A stretch of 7,096 nucleotides of DNA from JAICIG01 sp035532215 (GTDB lineage: Bacteria > Planctomycetota > Planctomycetia > Pirellulales > JAICIG01), in assembly GCA_035532215.1 (NCBI GenBank), contig DATKRK010000362.1, forward strand, positions 1-7,096, written 5' to 3'. The notes under the pieces were generated by a model. The model saw only the letters and a program-made list of their open reading frames with translations, did not search any database and was not told where the DNA came from. The position numbers and the translations under genes are program-made. This document shows positions 5,974-7,096 of this stretch, in pieces; the first letter of the stretch is position 1; each line of letters starts with the position of its first letter.

Positions 5974-5993
5974 AATGTAAAGCCTCTTACATT
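5974..5993. promoter_or_regulatory. Crp/Fnr-family operator, perfect dyad AATGTAA-N6-TTACATT
   Basis: Perfect 7 bp inverted repeats with a 6 bp spacer, the layout of Crp/Fnr-family sites (TGTGA-N6-TCACA) with TGTAA half-sites. It lies between the regulator gene stop and the HC2 gene start. The centre (5983.5) is 41.5 bp upstream of the start predicted from the GATAAT box, the classic class II activator position. No T-run follows the AT-rich stem, so it is unlikely to be a terminator. Confidence 0.7.
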
Positions 5994-6005
5994 AGAGCCG
6001 ATTTT

Positions 6006-6779
6006 TCAATTTCCCATTTCAGGCGCCGGACGAAATCCTGTCGACCTTGCTCGGGCTCCGTTCGGCGTGTTATTACTCAAATGCTTAGGCGGCGATGCCG
6101 AGACGCTCGCGGCCAGGCGGTCGATGTTCGTGATCGTCAGATTGCGCCTGGCCAGCTTCAAATACCCCTCCAACTGCAACTCGCCGAGCAGCATCGTCAC
6201 CGTTTCTCGCGTGCTCCCGATGATGTTGGCCAGATCCTGGTGCGACAGCTTGATGCTCAACTGCACGCCCGCGGCCGTCTTTTTGCCGTATTGCTCCGCC
6301 AGCTCGAGCAGCAGATGGACCAACCGTTCGCGGTTCGAGCGGAACAGCAGGTACTTCAGCCGGCGCTCGATCCGCTTGCGGCGCAGGCCGATCAATTTGG
6401 TGATCCCCAGCGAAACCTGGGCGTAACTTTCCATCAGCCGCTGGACCTCGGCGGCTGGAATCAGCACCACGGTCGAGGCCTCGACCGCCTCGGCGTACTC
6501 ATCTCGCTCGCCGGCGTCGAAGAGGGATAATTCGCCAAACAGTTCGCCGGGCTCGATGAACGCAAGAATCGCCTGCTTTCCTTCCGCCGAAAAACTGCAG
6601 ATTTTGACTCGCCCCGAGGCCAGCAGCAGCACGCCATTGGCTTCGTCGGCCGGCAGATAGATCGGGCTCGATCTGGGAAAATTGCGTGCGCGGCAGCGGC
6701 TTTCGACCTTGGCGAGTTCCTCGGCGGGCAACTGCTCGAAGGGATTGCAGCGCTTGAGGAACCAGGTCTTTTCGGACAT
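6006..6779 (-). CDS. Crp/Fnr-family transcriptional regulator
   Basis: A 257-residue regulator. Residues about 10-118 form the cyclic-nucleotide-binding-type beta roll (GVLLLASGRVKICSF, FIEPGELFGELSLFDAGERDEYAEAVE); about 120-155 the dimer helix; about 175-220 the winged helix-turn-helix (LSHQDLANIIGSTRETVTMLLGEL). The phosphate-binding segment keeps Arg92 but has Asp-Glu where cAMP-binding Crp has small or hydroxyl residues, so cAMP is probably not the ligand. No N-terminal Fnr-type Cys cluster is present. The recognition helix keeps Arg191-Glu192 but has Met196 where E. coli Crp has Arg185, consistent with a half-site differing from TGTGA. About 37 Pro/Asn/Arg-rich residues trail the wing and look disordered. 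ATG at 6779 is chosen over a TTG at 6812 because the family fold begins there; neither has a clear Shine-Dalgarno. It probably regulates the operon immediately downstream (inference). Confidence 0.93.
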   Translation of the reverse strand: MSEKTWFLKRCNPFEQLPAEELAKVESRCRARNFPRSSPIYLPADEANGVLLLASGRVKICSFSAEGKQAILAFIEPGELFGELSLFDAGERDEYAEAVEASTVVLIPAAEVQRLMESYAQVSLGITKLIGLRRKRIERRLKYLLFRSNRERLVHLLLELAEQYGKKTAAGVQLSIKLSHQDLANIIGSTRETVTMLLGELQLEGYLKLARRNLTITNIDRLAASVSASPPKHLSNNTPNGARARSTGFRPAPEMGN

Positions 6780-6873
6780 GTCGCAGCGCCGCAAAACAGG
6801 AAGCTGGTGCAAGGGAGCGTCAGAGGCGTCGGCGCCGATTTGTGCCGCGCGATCGATCAGCCATTCAATGTCA

Positions 6874-6879
6874 TGTCAA
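6874..6879 (-). promoter_or_regulatory. Candidate -35 element TTGACA upstream of the regulator gene
   Basis: A perfect TTGACA on the minus strand, 94 nt before the regulator ATG. At 17 bp spacing the -10 hexamer would be TCGATC, a poor match, so the promoter is weak, activated, or not real. Confidence 0.3.
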
Positions 6880-6893
6880 TTGTAGCAGCCGGC

Positions 6894-6937
6894 TTGCCTG
6901 TCGAGAATTAAAGCCGATCAACAGGCAATTATCGGCT
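6894..6937 (-). repeat. Interlocking inverted repeats with H-type pseudoknot topology
   Basis: Read on the minus strand: AGCCGAT (6937-6931), loop AA, TTGCCTGT (6928-6921), loop TG, ATCGGCT (6918-6912), 10 nt loop, ACAGGCAA (6901-6894). The first and third arms pair perfectly (7 bp); the second and fourth pair perfectly (8 bp). Loop lengths 2, 2 and 10 suit an H-type pseudoknot. It lies 115-158 nt upstream of the regulator ATG in a region with no gene. If transcription starts at the TTGACA-dependent site instead, it would not be transcribed and would have to act as DNA. Confidence 0.45.
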
Positions 6938-7057
6938 GGCGATGGCTGATAGACTGTTATACGTCTCGCGGCGCGAAATGATGCCTTTTCACGACAGCGG
7001 CTGTTTGGTTTAATACGCCCATTCTCGATGACTCCGTAGACGGAAGGGTGGTCAAGG

Positions 7058-7096
7058 ATGACCCGCATAGCTTTTTCGGAAGTAGATCAGCAGGCC
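7058..7096 (+). CDS. Possible start of a gene running off the right edge
   Basis: ATG at 7058 opens 13 codons (MTRIAFSEVDQQA) to the window edge. GGAAGGG at 7042-7048 lies 9 nt upstream and could be the ribosome binding site. It would be divergent from the regulator gene, with 278 bp between them. Too short to name. Confidence 0.35.
   Translation, partial: MTRIAFSEVDQQA

Noticed and set aside
5974..5993. Rho-independent terminator of the regulator gene
   Set aside because: The stem is AT-rich and no T-tract follows; the TGTAA-N6-TTACA form and its position fit an operator better.
6871..7068. 65-codon minus-strand open frame upstream of the regulator
   Set aside because: No ribosome binding site, no recognisable motif, and it lies across the inverted repeats of the intergenic region.
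1..7096. CRISPR arrays, tRNA/rRNA genes, insertion sequences
   Set aside because: No regularly spaced repeats, RNA-gene signatures, transposase-like proteins or terminal repeats were seen.

Overview
The window reads as a GC-rich bacterial chromosome segment. I infer a Planctomycetota-like host from the small membrane protein with a GVCGPWGCGPP loop, a zf-HC2 membrane protein, HEAT repeats fused to a secreted redoxin, and long antisense open frames typical of high GC. This is judgement from memory, not a search. No selenocysteine machinery is in the window, so Sec decoding by the host is a prediction.

Left block (about 91-2957, minus strand): a tight three-gene operon, arsM -> arsS -> AhpD-like protein, with 32 and 15 nt between genes. 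It matches the arsenosugar pathway: ArsM methylates As(III), the radical SAM enzyme ArsS attaches a 5'-deoxyadenosyl group to the dimethylated arsenic, and the CxxC AhpD-like protein probably supplies thiol redox or peroxide protection. A 279 bp divergent intergenic region (2958-3236) separates arsM from a plus-strand four-helix membrane protein. It holds two TGTG-N8-CACA dyads exactly 75 bp apart, each preceded by GGCGATC.

Central and right block (3704-6779, minus strand): a Crp/Fnr-family regulator, then a zf-HC2 single-pass membrane protein, then a secreted HEAT-repeat/peroxiredoxin-like protein, then a secreted thioredoxin-fold protein. The main discovery is that the HEAT-redoxin gene is interrupted by an in-frame UGA exactly where the first Cys of the redox CxxC motif belongs (UPVC). 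A hairpin matching the bacterial SECIS rules lies just downstream. I therefore read 5424-4315 as one 369-residue selenoprotein, not two ORFs. Between the regulator gene and this operon is a perfect AATGTAA-N6-TTACATT dyad centred exactly at -41.5 from the start predicted by a GATAAT -10 box. This suggests the upstream Crp/Fnr protein activates the Sec-redoxin operon as a class II activator.

Right edge (6780-7096): a divergent intergenic region with two interlocking perfect inverted repeats that, on the regulator's coding strand, form the topology of an H-type pseudoknot, followed by the first codons of a possible plus-strand gene. Shared theme: thiol/selenol redox chemistry and arsenic handling, with Crp-type dyads in front of two of the transcription units.
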